Source: Streptomyces albogriseolus
Lineage (GTDB): Bacteria > Actinomycetota > Actinomycetes > Streptomycetales > Streptomycetaceae
Direction: 5' to 3'
Assembly: GCA_014650475.1 (NCBI GenBank)
Contig: BMVA01000010.1
Span: 1-64,000, forward strand
Length of the DNA: 64,000 bases
Shown here: in pieces, positions 54,001-62,224 of the stretch
Position numbering within the stretch: position 1 is the first letter of the stretch
Layout: every line of letters starts with the position of its first letter
Notes under the pieces: generated by a model
Database searches by the model: none
What the model saw: the letters and a program-made list of their open reading frames with translations, nothing else
What the model was told of the DNA's origin: nothing
Translations under genes and position numbers: made by a program

Positions 54001-54540
54001 CCCGCCTCCCTCACCCAGATCGTCTCGGCCGGCGACGCCACCGGGGACGGCCGCACGGACTTCTTCGCCACCGTGGGCGAGGAGATCTGGGCCTTCACCG
54101 GCTACCACGGCGCCAGCATCGACAAGGCGATCCGGCTGTCCTCCACCCCCTGGGCCGACCGCGACATCGTCACCGTGGCGGACATCAGCGGCGACGGGGT
54201 GACGGACCTGGTCTACCGCACCGACGTCTCGGGCCGGCTCCTCTTCCGCAAGGGCATCAAGGCCGCCGCCGGCGGAACCGACCTGACCTCCCTGGCCTCC
54301 GCCGCCAACTCCGCCGACGGGGTCGACGCCGTCTACGGTTCCTCCGGCTGGGGCAGCTCCAGCATCTACCTGCTCATCGGCACCCCCGACGCCAACGGCG
54401 ACGCCATCCCCGACATCTGGACCGCGCGCACCGACGGAACCGTACGCTTCTACGCCGGCGGCAGGACCGTCCTGTCCGGATCCGGCACCGAGATCATCGG
54501 AACGGCGAGCTACTGGAAGACCCGCATCGCCATCGGCTGA
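51055..54540 (+). CDS. Secreted DNRLRE-domain protein with C-terminal FG-GAP/VCBS repeats
   Basis: 1161 residues from ATG 51055, after GGGGGGAAGGGG. A signal sequence with hydrophobic core (TTAAVLTAALAATGITFVGL) ends near residue 35. A Ser/Thr/Pro/Glu-rich linker (about 290-370) follows a beta-rich domain. The DNRLRE domain spans about 395-590 (FVDPSVKKHTQNWTTAYS ... APVLELVYN). A fibronectin-like region (600-850) precedes five FG-GAP/VCBS-type Ca-binding repeats (GDFTGDKLPDLMVV, GGDGLQDLIVRV, GDATGDGRTDFFAT, ADISGDGVTDLVYR, PDANGDAIPDIWTA). Proteins like this commonly lie beside RHS genes in Streptomyces and may build the surface or delivery structure. Role inferred. Confidence 0.9.
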   Translation: MTRTERTRRRGLPGNRTTAAVLTAALAATGITFVGLGLDDSGSRGEPHRDRSAKPVTEAAAVSRARKTGELVEVTASRTARSTTWARPDGLMVKNLHSSPVRAKVGGEWKDIDYDLHRTEDGWEPKATNARMVFSAGSEKGSPAREDRRASRSTVRRVSLLNGAGAASDETASPLVTLTVDGYDIQLTWPGAVPAPVIDGSRALYPEIFPGADLVLTADDEGFAQLLVLKNRAAAANPLAQRLSYGITSDDLTFRLDPVTGVLSAENVYSQEIAVSPTPLMWDSSGAPAVTDGGVGATAQPTASETPGPTESATDLPSDSPSPTEELIETDEQADTNPETLPVASDGPEVTVSESPLPSVPAEPTPAPTPTGPAATLGLAGLDGPSPDSRGELVEAELSGANWVLTPEPSFLDDPATTYPVFVDPSVKKHTQNWTTAYSRHPNATFYNGKGFNKGGTHEARVGFESDTWGTSRSYFNIAFDKGLKGTKITSAKLRMLETYSWSCSARSMSVHLTGAVNGHTNWKNAPKLTDGNKFATKSFAHGYKSGCRDAYETFDVKKAAQQRADQGKDSITFGLRARDEKSQYAWKKFRANGDNAPVLELVYNRKPVVDAKSLDLGPDAKCTTTEPYVRMGSGDLTFTARASDKDNNLDRLDFDLWPTGKWDTTGDLLKTTGNVSVGGDKDVALRTTGGFATSKLTNNTLYSWRVRAVDDANSTSAYAPAKTPCRFVLDTTAPKPPKVSSTDFPNADGSENGFGNDAEDANWSTKKFGTPGSFTVRALNTDVVRYEYGFNSASYPFSLSRTSGTATSVSATLANTKPPTAGPNVLYVRTVDAAGNVSQATKYFFYVTPRDQADTPGDFTGDKLPDLMVVTEGGNLALYPSQATNDLAKGSGDLDYSMSGAYRSNPDKDPGGDDLPPYVAAPSGHFKGALITHNGDIYGGDGLQDLIVRVGGKLWVYPGDGYGAVDIDRRVEILLPDNAPSPASLTQIVSAGDATGDGRTDFFATVGEEIWAFTGYHGASIDKAIRLSSTPWADRDIVTVADISGDGVTDLVYRTDVSGRLLFRKGIKAAAGGTDLTSLASAANSADGVDAVYGSSGWGSSSIYLLIGTPDANGDAIPDIWTARTDGTVRFYAGGRTVLSGSGTEIIGTASYWKTRIAIG

Positions 54541-54555
54541 GCCGCACGGCCGCAG

Positions 54556-54610
54556 GCGAAACGGGCGAGGGCCGTCGGAGGTGTTGTCCGACGGCCCTCG
54601 CCCGTTTCGC
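54556..54610. terminator. Bidirectional 24-bp-arm terminator
   Basis: The arms 54556-54579 and 54587-54610 are perfectly complementary (GCGAAACGGGCGAGGGCCGT... on the left) around GGTGTTG. It sits between the convergent DNRLRE gene (stop 54540) and acyltransferase gene (stop 54629) and ends both transcripts. It also marks the right end of the accessory island. Confidence 0.88.
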
Positions 54611-54628
54611 GCGTCAGCGCCGTGACCG

Positions 54629-55906
54629 TCAGCCCCGGTGCGCCCCGGCGCCCGGCTGGGGGCGCTTGCTCCTGCTGCCGTTCGGCCACAGGCGTGGCTT
54701 ACGCTTCGCCCCGAGGTCCTCGATCCAGCCGACTGCGAGGATCATCAGGCCGATGAGCGGCCAGACCAGGGCGAACGTCCAGAGCGTGTACGTGCTGTCG
54801 AGAGCGGCTGTCGCCCGCTCGCTCTGCATGAACGGAAGCTCGTACAGCAGGTCGATGATCGGGAACGTCGCCATGATCATCATGTTGTGCCACAGGTAGA
54901 TGGTGACCGCCCGGTTGTTGGACAGGGTCACCAGCTTGTCCCAGTTCGCCAGGCGTCCGGGGAGCTCCCGCCACGACGGGGAGTACTGGAGCAGGATCAC
55001 CACGAAACCGAACGACCAGGCGGCATCGGCCAGCGGAATGTCGTTGAGGTCCCAGCCCGAGGAACCGAGGTGGCCCGAAGCCCACCACAGGCCGAAGGCC
55101 ATCACCAGGGACGCGCAGGAGACGGAGACGTACCGCGGGATCTGCTTCAGCATGCCGTCGTGATGGGCGAAGCCGAGGACCCAGCAGCCGCCGTAGACCG
55201 CGAAGTCGGTGACCGCGTTGCCCAGCTCGCCGGGGATGGTCACCAGGCCGGTGCCGACGATCGCCGTCAGGCCGAGCGGCGCGAGCAGTGTCGGCCAGGG
55301 AGCCTTGCGGAACAGCCACAGCAGCAGCGGCGACGCGATGACGAACCACAGGTAGGCGCGCAGGTACCACAGCGGCCCCACGGTGTCGTCCGCCCAGGTG
55401 CTCTCCAGCGGACCCACGACTCCGGCCTCCACCGGGTAGGGCGGGGCGCCGATCGGGACGACGTAGTTGACCAGGTTGATCAGACCCCAGACCCCGTCCT
55501 GGTCCGGGTCCTTCGAGGGGCTCCAGTCGACCACGAACAACAGCGTCAGCACGACCGCCGCGAACGCCCACAACGGCGGCAGCAGCCGACGGACCCGCCC
55601 GCGGATCACGCTCCACGCCGGACGCTTCAGCGACCGCGCCATCAGCGAGCCCGCCAGCGCGAACATCACGCCCATCGACGGGAACAGCACCGACAGCCAG
55701 GCCCACCCGAAGAGGTGGTACACCACGACGCGGACCAGAGCGATGGAGCGCAGCAGGTCCAGGTACCGGTCGCGGCCCGGCTTCCCGGGCTCCGGGGCGG
55801 GCACGGGCTCGGTCGTGCGCTGCTGCGGGACGTCGGCGTGCGGTGTTCCGCACGGGCCCGCCGGTTCCGGGCTCACGCCCGTACCGGTCGTGTATCCGTG
55901 GGTCAT
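54629..55906 (-). CDS. Acyltransferase family 3 membrane protein
   Basis: 425 residues from ATG 55906, overlapping the matB stop as ATGA. Ten or so membrane spans and the family start RYLDLLRSIALVRVVVYHLFGW, whose His is the usual catalytic residue of acyltransferase 3. The motif VGPLWYLRAYLWFVIASPL and the WHNMMIM element late in the protein also fit. Cytosolic termini are Pro/Glu-rich at the N-end and Arg/Lys-rich at the C-end. Members O-acylate extracytoplasmic sugars. Translational coupling to matB suggests it modifies the same poly-N-acetylglucosamine-type surface polymer; this is inference. Confidence 0.92.
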   Translation of the reverse strand: MTHGYTTGTGVSPEPAGPCGTPHADVPQQRTTEPVPAPEPGKPGRDRYLDLLRSIALVRVVVYHLFGWAWLSVLFPSMGVMFALAGSLMARSLKRPAWSVIRGRVRRLLPPLWAFAAVVLTLLFVVDWSPSKDPDQDGVWGLINLVNYVVPIGAPPYPVEAGVVGPLESTWADDTVGPLWYLRAYLWFVIASPLLLWLFRKAPWPTLLAPLGLTAIVGTGLVTIPGELGNAVTDFAVYGGCWVLGFAHHDGMLKQIPRYVSVSCASLVMAFGLWWASGHLGSSGWDLNDIPLADAAWSFGFVVILLQYSPSWRELPGRLANWDKLVTLSNNRAVTIYLWHNMMIMATFPIIDLLYELPFMQSERATAALDSTYTLWTFALVWPLIGLMILAVGWIEDLGAKRKPRLWPNGSRSKRPQPGAGAHRG

Positions 55907-58101
55907 GCCACGGGCCTCCGATCATCGCCGCGCCGGCTCTGGCCCGGCACCGCTCCGGCGACGGGCGCCTCGACGACGCCGGTGCGGCGCAGCTTCTGCC
56001 AGCGCAGGCGGCCGCCGGTGAGTGCGGTGATCCAGGACTGGAGCAGCACGACGTACATGAGCTGGCGGTAGAGGATCTGCTGCAACGGCAGCGAGATCAG
56101 GTGGGTCATGCGTTCGCGGTCGAGGCGGAAGGCGAAGGCCGCGCAGACCGCCTGGATGGCGAGGACGCCCAGCCACGCCGTGATCGTCTTCTCGGTCGGG
56201 CCGAAGACGATGCCGTAGAGCAGGAAGACGTCGATCAGCGGGGCCAGCAGCGGGGCCACGATCATGAACAGGGAGACGAAGGGCAGCCCGATGCGGCCGA
56301 AGCGGCCGGAGGGACCCTTGTCGATCACCGCGCGGCGGTGCTTCCAGATGGCCTGCATGGTGCCGTAGGACCAGCGGTAGCGCTGCGACCACAGCTGCTG
56401 GACGGACTCCGGGGCCTCGGTCCAGGCGCGGGCGTTCTCGGCGTAGACCACGCGCCAGCCGGCGCGGTGCAGCGCCATGGTGACGTCGGTGTCCTCGGCG
56501 AGCGTGTCGTCGCTCATGCCGCCGATGGGCTCCAGCGCCGACTTCCGGAAGGCGCCGACGGCGCCCGGGATGGTCGGCATGCAGCGCAGGATGTCGTACA
56601 TCCGGCGGTCCAGGTTGAAGCCCATCACGTACTCGATGTGCTGCCAGGCGCCGATGAGGCTGTCCTTGTTGCCGACCTTGGCGTTGCCGGCGACGGCGCC
56701 GACCCTCGGGTCGCCGAAGGGCTGGACGAGCTCGCGGACGGTGGACGGCTCGAAGACCGTGTCGCCGTCCATCATCACGACGATGCCGTAGCGGGCGTTG
56801 GCCAGGCCCCGGTTGAGGGCGGCGGGCTTGCCCGCGTTGAGCTGGCGGATGACCCGGACGTTGGGCAGGCCCATCGCCTCGACGATGCGGGCGGTGCCGT
56901 CGGTGGACCCGTCGTCGATGACCAGCACCTCGATCGGATGGTCGCTGGCCATCAGGGAGGTGACGGTGTTCTCGATGCACTTGGCCTCGTTGTACGCCGG
57001 GACCAGCACCGTGACCGGCTCGGTGACCGGCGGGCCCCAGCGGAAGCCCTTGCGGCGCACCCGGCGGGCGTGGGCGCCGGACAGCAGCAGCATCAGCACG
57101 AAGCGGGCGATGACCAGGGTGCCGATGACGGCCAGGCCGACCACCAGCACGTCGGTGATCTTCTCGGAGGCCTGCACCAGGAAGATCCAGGCCTTGCCCT
57201 TCCACAGCTCGGGCCCGGTGACCGGGCTGTGCGCGCTGGGGGCGTCCAGGGCCTCGGTCAGGTTGTCGAACTCGTAGCCCTTGTCCTTCAGGTCGGGCAG
57301 GAACCGGTCGAGCGCGGCCACGGTCTGGCTGCGGTCGCCGCCGGAGTCGTGCATGAGGACGATGGCGCCCTTGCCGTTCTCCGGGGTGGCGCGGCGGATG
57401 ATCTCGTCGACGCCGGGCCGCTTCCAGTCCTCGCTGTCGGTGTTGTTCACGACGGTGAGGTAGCCGCGGCTGCCGATGTATTGGGTGACCGGCCAGGACT
57501 CGTTGTCCATGGCGGCGGAGAAGGACGAGTAGGGCGGGCGGAACAGCGAGGTGCGGATGCCGGCCGCGCCGGTGAGGGCGAGCTGGTTCTGCGACAGCTC
57601 CCAGTCGATGCGCTTCGTGGACTGCAGCGACAGGTCGGGGTGGTTGAAGGTGTGCAGACCGAGCTCGTGGCCCTCGTCGACCATCCGCTGGACGAGGTCC
57701 GGGTAGCGGGAGGCCATGGTGCCGGTGACGAAGAAGACGGCGTGCGCGTCGTGCTTCTTCAGCACGTCGAGCACCTTCGGCGTCCAGGTGGGGTCCGGGC
57801 CGTCGTCGAAGGTGAGCACCAGCCGGCGGTCGGGGACGCTGAGGGTGGCGGCCTTGCCCGAGCGGGCGTCGATCACCGGGCCGCCCTCGAGTATCTCCTT
57901 GGGCACCTCGGTGGTGGGCGCCGGGTCCTGCACCCGGTGGTCGGCGAGGATCTCGCTGTGCACGTAGCCGCGGAGCATCAGCATGGCGGCGAGGGCGACC
58001 AGGACGAGCAGCGGCAGCGCCAGGCGCAGGGGGATGCGACGGCGCAGTGCGCCGCGCCGGTCCGGGCGGGGCGCCCGGCGGCGGTGGGACGGGGGTGCCA
58101 T
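55903..58101 (-). CDS. matB: Bifunctional polysaccharide deacetylase / family 2 glycosyltransferase MatB
   Basis: 732 residues from ATG 58101, which shares one base with the matA stop (TGATG). An N-terminal membrane anchor (residues 25-45) is followed by an extracellular NodB-type deacetylase (TFDDGP at 97-102, H150 and H154 in HTFNHP, HDSGG at 251-255). A transmembrane stretch lies at 315-340. The cytosolic GT2 domain has DDGST near 396, DGD at 445-447, EDTD at 536-539 and QRYRW at 573-577. C-terminal membrane spans may form the export pore. It makes and partly deacetylates a beta-1,6-GlcNAc polymer (PNAG) that causes hyphal aggregation in Streptomyces, by published work on the mat locus. 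Confidence 0.94.
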   Translation of the reverse strand: MAPPSHRRRAPRPDRRGALRRRIPLRLALPLLVLVALAAMLMLRGYVHSEILADHRVQDPAPTTEVPKEILEGGPVIDARSGKAATLSVPDRRLVLTFDDGPDPTWTPKVLDVLKKHDAHAVFFVTGTMASRYPDLVQRMVDEGHELGLHTFNHPDLSLQSTKRIDWELSQNQLALTGAAGIRTSLFRPPYSSFSAAMDNESWPVTQYIGSRGYLTVVNNTDSEDWKRPGVDEIIRRATPENGKGAIVLMHDSGGDRSQTVAALDRFLPDLKDKGYEFDNLTEALDAPSAHSPVTGPELWKGKAWIFLVQASEKITDVLVVGLAVIGTLVIARFVLMLLLSGAHARRVRRKGFRWGPPVTEPVTVLVPAYNEAKCIENTVTSLMASDHPIEVLVIDDGSTDGTARIVEAMGLPNVRVIRQLNAGKPAALNRGLANARYGIVVMMDGDTVFEPSTVRELVQPFGDPRVGAVAGNAKVGNKDSLIGAWQHIEYVMGFNLDRRMYDILRCMPTIPGAVGAFRKSALEPIGGMSDDTLAEDTDVTMALHRAGWRVVYAENARAWTEAPESVQQLWSQRYRWSYGTMQAIWKHRRAVIDKGPSGRFGRIGLPFVSLFMIVAPLLAPLIDVFLLYGIVFGPTEKTITAWLGVLAIQAVCAAFAFRLDRERMTHLISLPLQQILYRQLMYVVLLQSWITALTGGRLRWQKLRRTGVVEAPVAGAVPGQSRRGDDRRPVA

Positions 58102-59600
58102 CAGAGGACGTTCTCCGGGGACGGTGCGGCCGGGGCGGAGTCGTCGCCCGCGGCGGGTTCGGCGGCGACCGGGCGGTCGGCGGAGGGAGCGGACAGGCTG
58201 TCGGTGCCGTCGGCCTGGCCGCCGCCGGTGGGGTCGGACGTCGCGGGGGGAGCCGTGTCGTCCGGGGTGATCGGCGTCGTGGGCTGGGTGGCGGTGCCGC
58301 CTCCGGCCGGGGGCGTCTCGACGGCGGTCCCGCCGCCTCCGTCGCCGCCGCCGGTGGCCGGCTGGGAGCTGGCGCGGTCCGCCGGACTGGTCGCCGGGGA
58401 GCCGCCCTCCGGCTGCCGCACCGTGCCGCCGGTGCCGCCCGCCGCGGGGGCGGAGGCGCCAGGCCCGGGCAGGTCGGAGGCGCCCGGGGTGGGCGTGCCG
58501 AGGCCCGGGTCGAGGCTGGTGCCGGAGCTGGGCACGGGGTCGGTCGCGGAGGGCCCGGGCGTGGTCTCGACCTGCTCGGCCGGCTTGCCCTCCTGGCCGG
58601 GAACGGGCATCCACGGGGCGTCGGAGTTGCCGGACAGCAGGGTGGCGACCATGACGACGGCGTAGCCCGCGCAGGCGAGGCCGACGGCCAGGCCGATGCG
58701 GCGGTAGAGCCGGTTGCGGCGGCCCGACTCGTCGACGAACACGGGGGCCGCCTCGGGCGCCGCGCCCGCTCCGGGTGCACGGCGCAGCACCGCGCCGGCG
58801 CTGATCTGCACGGCGTCGAGCTGGACCGTCACCTCGTGCGGGTCGTGGGTGGCCTCGTGGGTGCCGGGCTCCTCCTGCCACGGGTCGCGGACGGCGGTGC
58901 CGGCGTCGCCGGGGACCGCGGCGTCCACGGCGGGGATCCGGGTGGTGGCGCCGGCGTCCGGCGCCGCCGCGGCCGGGGCGGCCGGGCGCGGCACCCGCAG
59001 GGCGGTGGTGCGCTCGGAGTCGTAGGCCTCGTCGGCGGCCCGGCGGGCCGCGGGCGGCTTGCCGAAGGCGTCGAAGCGGTCGCGGCCGGCGGGTGCGGCG
59101 GGCGCGGGCGGCTTGCCGAAGGCGTCGAAGCGGGCACGGCCCGCGGACGCGGCGGGGCCGTCGGCGCGCCGGGTACCGCCGGCCGGGCCGGGGCGGGAGG
59201 GCGGAGCCGGGCGGCCGCCCACCTCGGGCAGCACCTGCGTGCGGTCCTCGCCGGGCCGGGGCGCGCCGGACGGGCCGGGGCGGCCGCCCGTCCCGGGCAG
59301 GCCCTCGGTCCTGTCGTCGCTCCCGATCGGGGGCAGCACCTGCGTGCGGTCGTCGTCCCCGGCGTTCCCGCCGTTCCCGGACGGGAGGACACCGAGACGC
59401 GCCCAGCGTTCGTCCAGGGAACCGGAACCGAGGCTCTCCGCGCCGTCTCTCACGCCGGGTTCGCCGGGCCTCTCCGCCAGGGGGAGCACCCGTGTCTCAC
59501 GGGCGTCCTCGTCCGCTTCCGCGAACCTCCAGGAACCGTCGGCCGGCTGCGGCCGCCCTGGTTGGGCGTCTTCTCGCCACTTCTCCACGCGCTCGCACAT
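58101..59600 (-). CDS. matA: Single-span membrane protein MatA
   Basis: 499 residues from ATG 59600. A long cytosolic N-terminus (1-300), one membrane span (301-323; RIGLAVGLACAGYAVVMVATLL), and an external Pro/Gly/Thr/Ser-rich tail. The N-terminus carries four related Thr motifs (RETRVLPL, DDRTQVLPP, DDRTEGLPG, EDRTQVLPE, residues 33-126) and a tandem RFDAFGKPPA repeat (157-166 and 175-184). MatA is required with MatB for the extracellular polymer and pellet formation; its mechanism is unknown. The acidic TQ-type motifs resemble sites of Ser/Thr kinases or FHA docking, which is inference. Confidence 0.88.
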   Translation of the reverse strand: MCERVEKWREDAQPGRPQPADGSWRFAEADEDARETRVLPLAERPGEPGVRDGAESLGSGSLDERWARLGVLPSGNGGNAGDDDRTQVLPPIGSDDRTEGLPGTGGRPGPSGAPRPGEDRTQVLPEVGGRPAPPSRPGPAGGTRRADGPAASAGRARFDAFGKPPAPAAPAGRDRFDAFGKPPAARRAADEAYDSERTTALRVPRPAAPAAAAPDAGATTRIPAVDAAVPGDAGTAVRDPWQEEPGTHEATHDPHEVTVQLDAVQISAGAVLRRAPGAGAAPEAAPVFVDESGRRNRLYRRIGLAVGLACAGYAVVMVATLLSGNSDAPWMPVPGQEGKPAEQVETTPGPSATDPVPSSGTSLDPGLGTPTPGASDLPGPGASAPAAGGTGGTVRQPEGGSPATSPADRASSQPATGGGDGGGGTAVETPPAGGGTATQPTTPITPDDTAPPATSDPTGGGQADGTDSLSAPSADRPVAAEPAAGDDSAPAAPSPENVL

Positions 59601-59753
59601 CCCCCCAACGGAACCATCGGCGCGCGTACGACCCGAGCACCCGTCGGCGGATCGGGCCCCCCACCCGCTCCGAGCGCCCCGTTTATCACACCGTGCTCGA
59701 GCATCGAATGTAGCGCACGCGGAGGTGGTGTGTTTGCGTGGAGACCTTTTGTG

Positions 59754-60737
59754 TCAGCAGCGAGACATTGGGTGCGCTCCCATCACCTGGGCGTCCGTTT
59801 CCGGGAGCCAGGAGTCCGCTGGGCGCTTCAACCAGCCCCGCTCGGCGGCGAGATCGGCCGCCGTCCTGCGCAGTTCGGTCAGAGCGGGATGGATCATGCC
59901 CTTCCGCCACACAAGAGACACGGGTGAGAGGGGGACCGGCTCCACCAGGGGCCGCGACACGGTTCCGGGAAGTGGCGGAAAAGCGACTACGGCGAGGATC
60001 GGGTTCCGGGTGCGCGCCATCACCCGCTGGAACTCCTCCTCCCCCACCGCCAGCGGGGCGGGCGGCGCGAGCGCGATGCCCCGCCCGTCGAACAGCCGCC
60101 GCGCCAGGTCCGTCCACTCCTCGGTGCGGGTGTTGCCCGCCCCGGCGTAGACGGTCTCCCCGGCCAGCGCGGCCAGCGGCACCTCCGGCAGGCCGGCCAG
60201 CGCGTGGTCCTCGGGCAGCACCACGGCCATCGGCTCGTACCGCACCGGCTGCTGGTCGAGCCCGGCCCGCACGGCCGGGGCGAGCCCCGCGAACCGGCCG
60301 AACGACGCGTCGAGCCGCCCGGCGAGCAGCTCCCCCGCGGCCCAGGTCAGCCCGCTCTCGTAACGGGCCATCAGCTCGTGCCCGGGGGCCCGCTCCCGCG
60401 CCCGGTGCAGCACCTCGCGGTGGGTCTCCAGGCCCGGGGAGTTGAGGTCCACGAGCAGCGGGCGGCTCTGTCCGGCGGCGGCGAGCAGGTCGTCCTGCGC
60501 CTGGAGCGCCGCACGGGCGTAGGGCAGCAGGCGCTCGCCGTCGGCGGTGAGCGTGACCCGGCGCGTGCTGCGGACGAACAGCTCGCAGCCCAGCTCCCGC
60601 TCCAGACGCCGCACATCCCGGCTGAGCGCCTGCTGGGCGACGTAGAGGCGGACCGCGGCCCGGGTGAAGTGCAGCTCCTCGGCGACGGTGACGAAGGCGC
60701 GCAGCAGGCGGGGGTCGATGTGGGCGGGGGCGGGCAT
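59754..60737 (-). CDS. LysR-family transcriptional regulator
   Basis: 327 residues from ATG 60737, in the start used by family alignments; the long upstream frame is a shadow. The HTH is LLRAFVTVAEELHFTRAAVRLYVAQQALSRDVRRLERELGCELFVRSTRRV (about residues 10-60), and the effector domain follows (LNSPGLETHREVL ... PLAALAGETVYAGA). Divergent from an MFS gene across 84 bp that contains CAACAC (60751) and GTGTTG (60782) half-sites, so it probably controls that exporter. Ligand unknown. Confidence 0.9.
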   Translation of the reverse strand: MPAPAHIDPRLLRAFVTVAEELHFTRAAVRLYVAQQALSRDVRRLERELGCELFVRSTRRVTLTADGERLLPYARAALQAQDDLLAAAGQSRPLLVDLNSPGLETHREVLHRARERAPGHELMARYESGLTWAAGELLAGRLDASFGRFAGLAPAVRAGLDQQPVRYEPMAVVLPEDHALAGLPEVPLAALAGETVYAGAGNTRTEEWTDLARRLFDGRGIALAPPAPLAVGEEEFQRVMARTRNPILAVVAFPPLPGTVSRPLVEPVPLSPVSLVWRKGMIHPALTELRRTAADLAAERGWLKRPADSWLPETDAQVMGAHPMSRC

Positions 60738-60821
60738 GGCCGTGAACCTACAACACGGGTGCGTCAATCGGTGCGGAGAAGGTGTTGGACCGGCGCCACC
60801 GCCAGGGGCGACGGTGGGGCC

Positions 60822-62126
60822 ATGCCGCAGCCGACCTCCGGGGACACCCGTCTGTTCACCGTCACCGCCGACACCCTCGTGGCCGTCGACTTCACTCCGC
60901 GCGCCCCGCGCGAGCCGGGCCCGTACCGCCGTCTGTTCGCCGTGCCGGGCGCCCGCGCCTTCACGGCGGGGAACCTGCTCGCCCGGCTGCCGATGGGGAT
61001 GTTCGGGGTGAGCGCGATCGTGATGATCGCCGGGAGCCGCGGGTCGTACGCCCTGGCCGGCGCCGTCACCGCGACCGGGCTCGCCGCCACGGCGGTGGTC
61101 GCCCCGTGGACCGCGCGCCTGGTGGACCGCCACGGGCAGGCCCGCATCGCGCTGCCGGCCACACTGATCGCGGTGCTCGGCTCGCTGGCGCTGGTGCTCT
61201 GCGTGCGGTACGGCGCCCCGGACTGGACGCTGTTCGCCGCCTACGCGGCGACCGCCACCACCCCGAACACCGGGGGCATGTCCCGGGCCCGCTGGGCGCA
61301 TCTGCTGAAGGGCAGACCCGACGCGCTGCACACCGCGAACTCCTTCGAGCAGGCCGCCGACGAGCTGTGCTTCATGCTCGGCCCGGTGCTCGCGGCCGTG
61401 CTGTGCGGGACGTTCTTCCCGGAGGCGGGGACGCTGACCGGCGCGGTGCTGCTGCTGACGGGCGTCGCCCTGTTCACCGCGCAGCGCTCCACGGAGCCCC
61501 CGGCCGTCCGCCGCGCCCCCGGGCGGGCTCCCCTGCGCGCGCCCGGCGTGCGGCCGTTGCTGCTGGTCTGCCTGGCGACGGGCGCGGTGTTCGGCTCGAT
61601 GGAGGTCGTGACGATCGCGTTCGCGGACGGACAGGGGCACCGTACGGCGGCCGGTGCGGTGCTGGCGCTCCAGGCGGCGGGTTCCTGCGCGGCGGGTCTG
61701 CTGTACGGGGCGGTGCGCCCGGCCGGGTCGGCACGGTCCCGCCTGCTGTGGTGCCTGGCCGCAATGGCCGCGCTGATGACGCTGCCGCTGCTGGCCGCCG
61801 CCCTCACCGGTTCGCTCCTGGTCCTGGCGGGCGCGTTGCTGGTGGCGGGCATGGCCACCGCCCCGACGATGGTCACCACGATGACCCTGGTGCAGCGGCA
61901 CACCCCGGAGGGGCGGCTGAACGAGGGCATGACGCTGGCGGTCACCGGGCTGCTGGGCGGGATCGCCTGCGGCAGCGCGACCGGCGGCTGGGTCGTGGAG
62001 CACGTTTCGGCCACCGCCGGGTACGGAGTACCGGTGGCGGCGGCGCTGACCGCCTTCGCGGTCGCCGGATCCCTCCTCTCGTTCGGCTCGTCGAACCGCT
62101 CCATGGATCACCGTCCGCACCATTGA
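60822..62126 (+). CDS. MFS transporter
   Basis: 434 residues from ATG 60822. About 12 membrane spans. The motif-A-like loop is TARLVDRHGQARIALPA between spans 2 and 3. The N-terminal 45 residues are a cytosolic leader. The family resembles the putative drug or sugar-efflux MFS proteins of actinobacteria (DUF-like MFS_1). It is divergent from the LysR gene, its likely regulator. Substrate unknown. The last 10 residues are polar and end 98 bp before the LacI gene. Confidence 0.88.
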   Translation: MPQPTSGDTRLFTVTADTLVAVDFTPRAPREPGPYRRLFAVPGARAFTAGNLLARLPMGMFGVSAIVMIAGSRGSYALAGAVTATGLAATAVVAPWTARLVDRHGQARIALPATLIAVLGSLALVLCVRYGAPDWTLFAAYAATATTPNTGGMSRARWAHLLKGRPDALHTANSFEQAADELCFMLGPVLAAVLCGTFFPEAGTLTGAVLLLTGVALFTAQRSTEPPAVRRAPGRAPLRAPGVRPLLLVCLATGAVFGSMEVVTIAFADGQGHRTAAGAVLALQAAGSCAAGLLYGAVRPAGSARSRLLWCLAAMAALMTLPLLAAALTGSLLVLAGALLVAGMATAPTMVTTMTLVQRHTPEGRLNEGMTLAVTGLLGGIACGSATGGWVVEHVSATAGYGVPVAAALTAFAVAGSLLSFGSSNRSMDHRPHH

Positions 62127-62156
62127 CGGCCACAGATCCCGCACATACCTTCACCC

Positions 62157-62172
62157 GTCGAAGCGCTTCGAC
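62157..62172. promoter_or_regulatory. LacI-type operator
   Basis: GTCGAAGCGCTTCGAC is a perfect 16-bp palindrome with the central CG step typical of LacI-family sites. It lies 53 bp upstream of the LacI-family gene and 31 bp past the MFS stop, so autoregulation is likely. Confidence 0.75.
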
Positions 62173-62224
62173 AAGGGCGTCGGCCGCTTCCTCCCCCCAC
62201 GGACCGTGCCCACGAGGACTCCCG

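Noticed and set aside
50980-54108. 1042-codon minus-strand open frame
   Set aside because: Antisense shadow of the DNRLRE/VCBS gene, Val/Gly/Arg-rich only.
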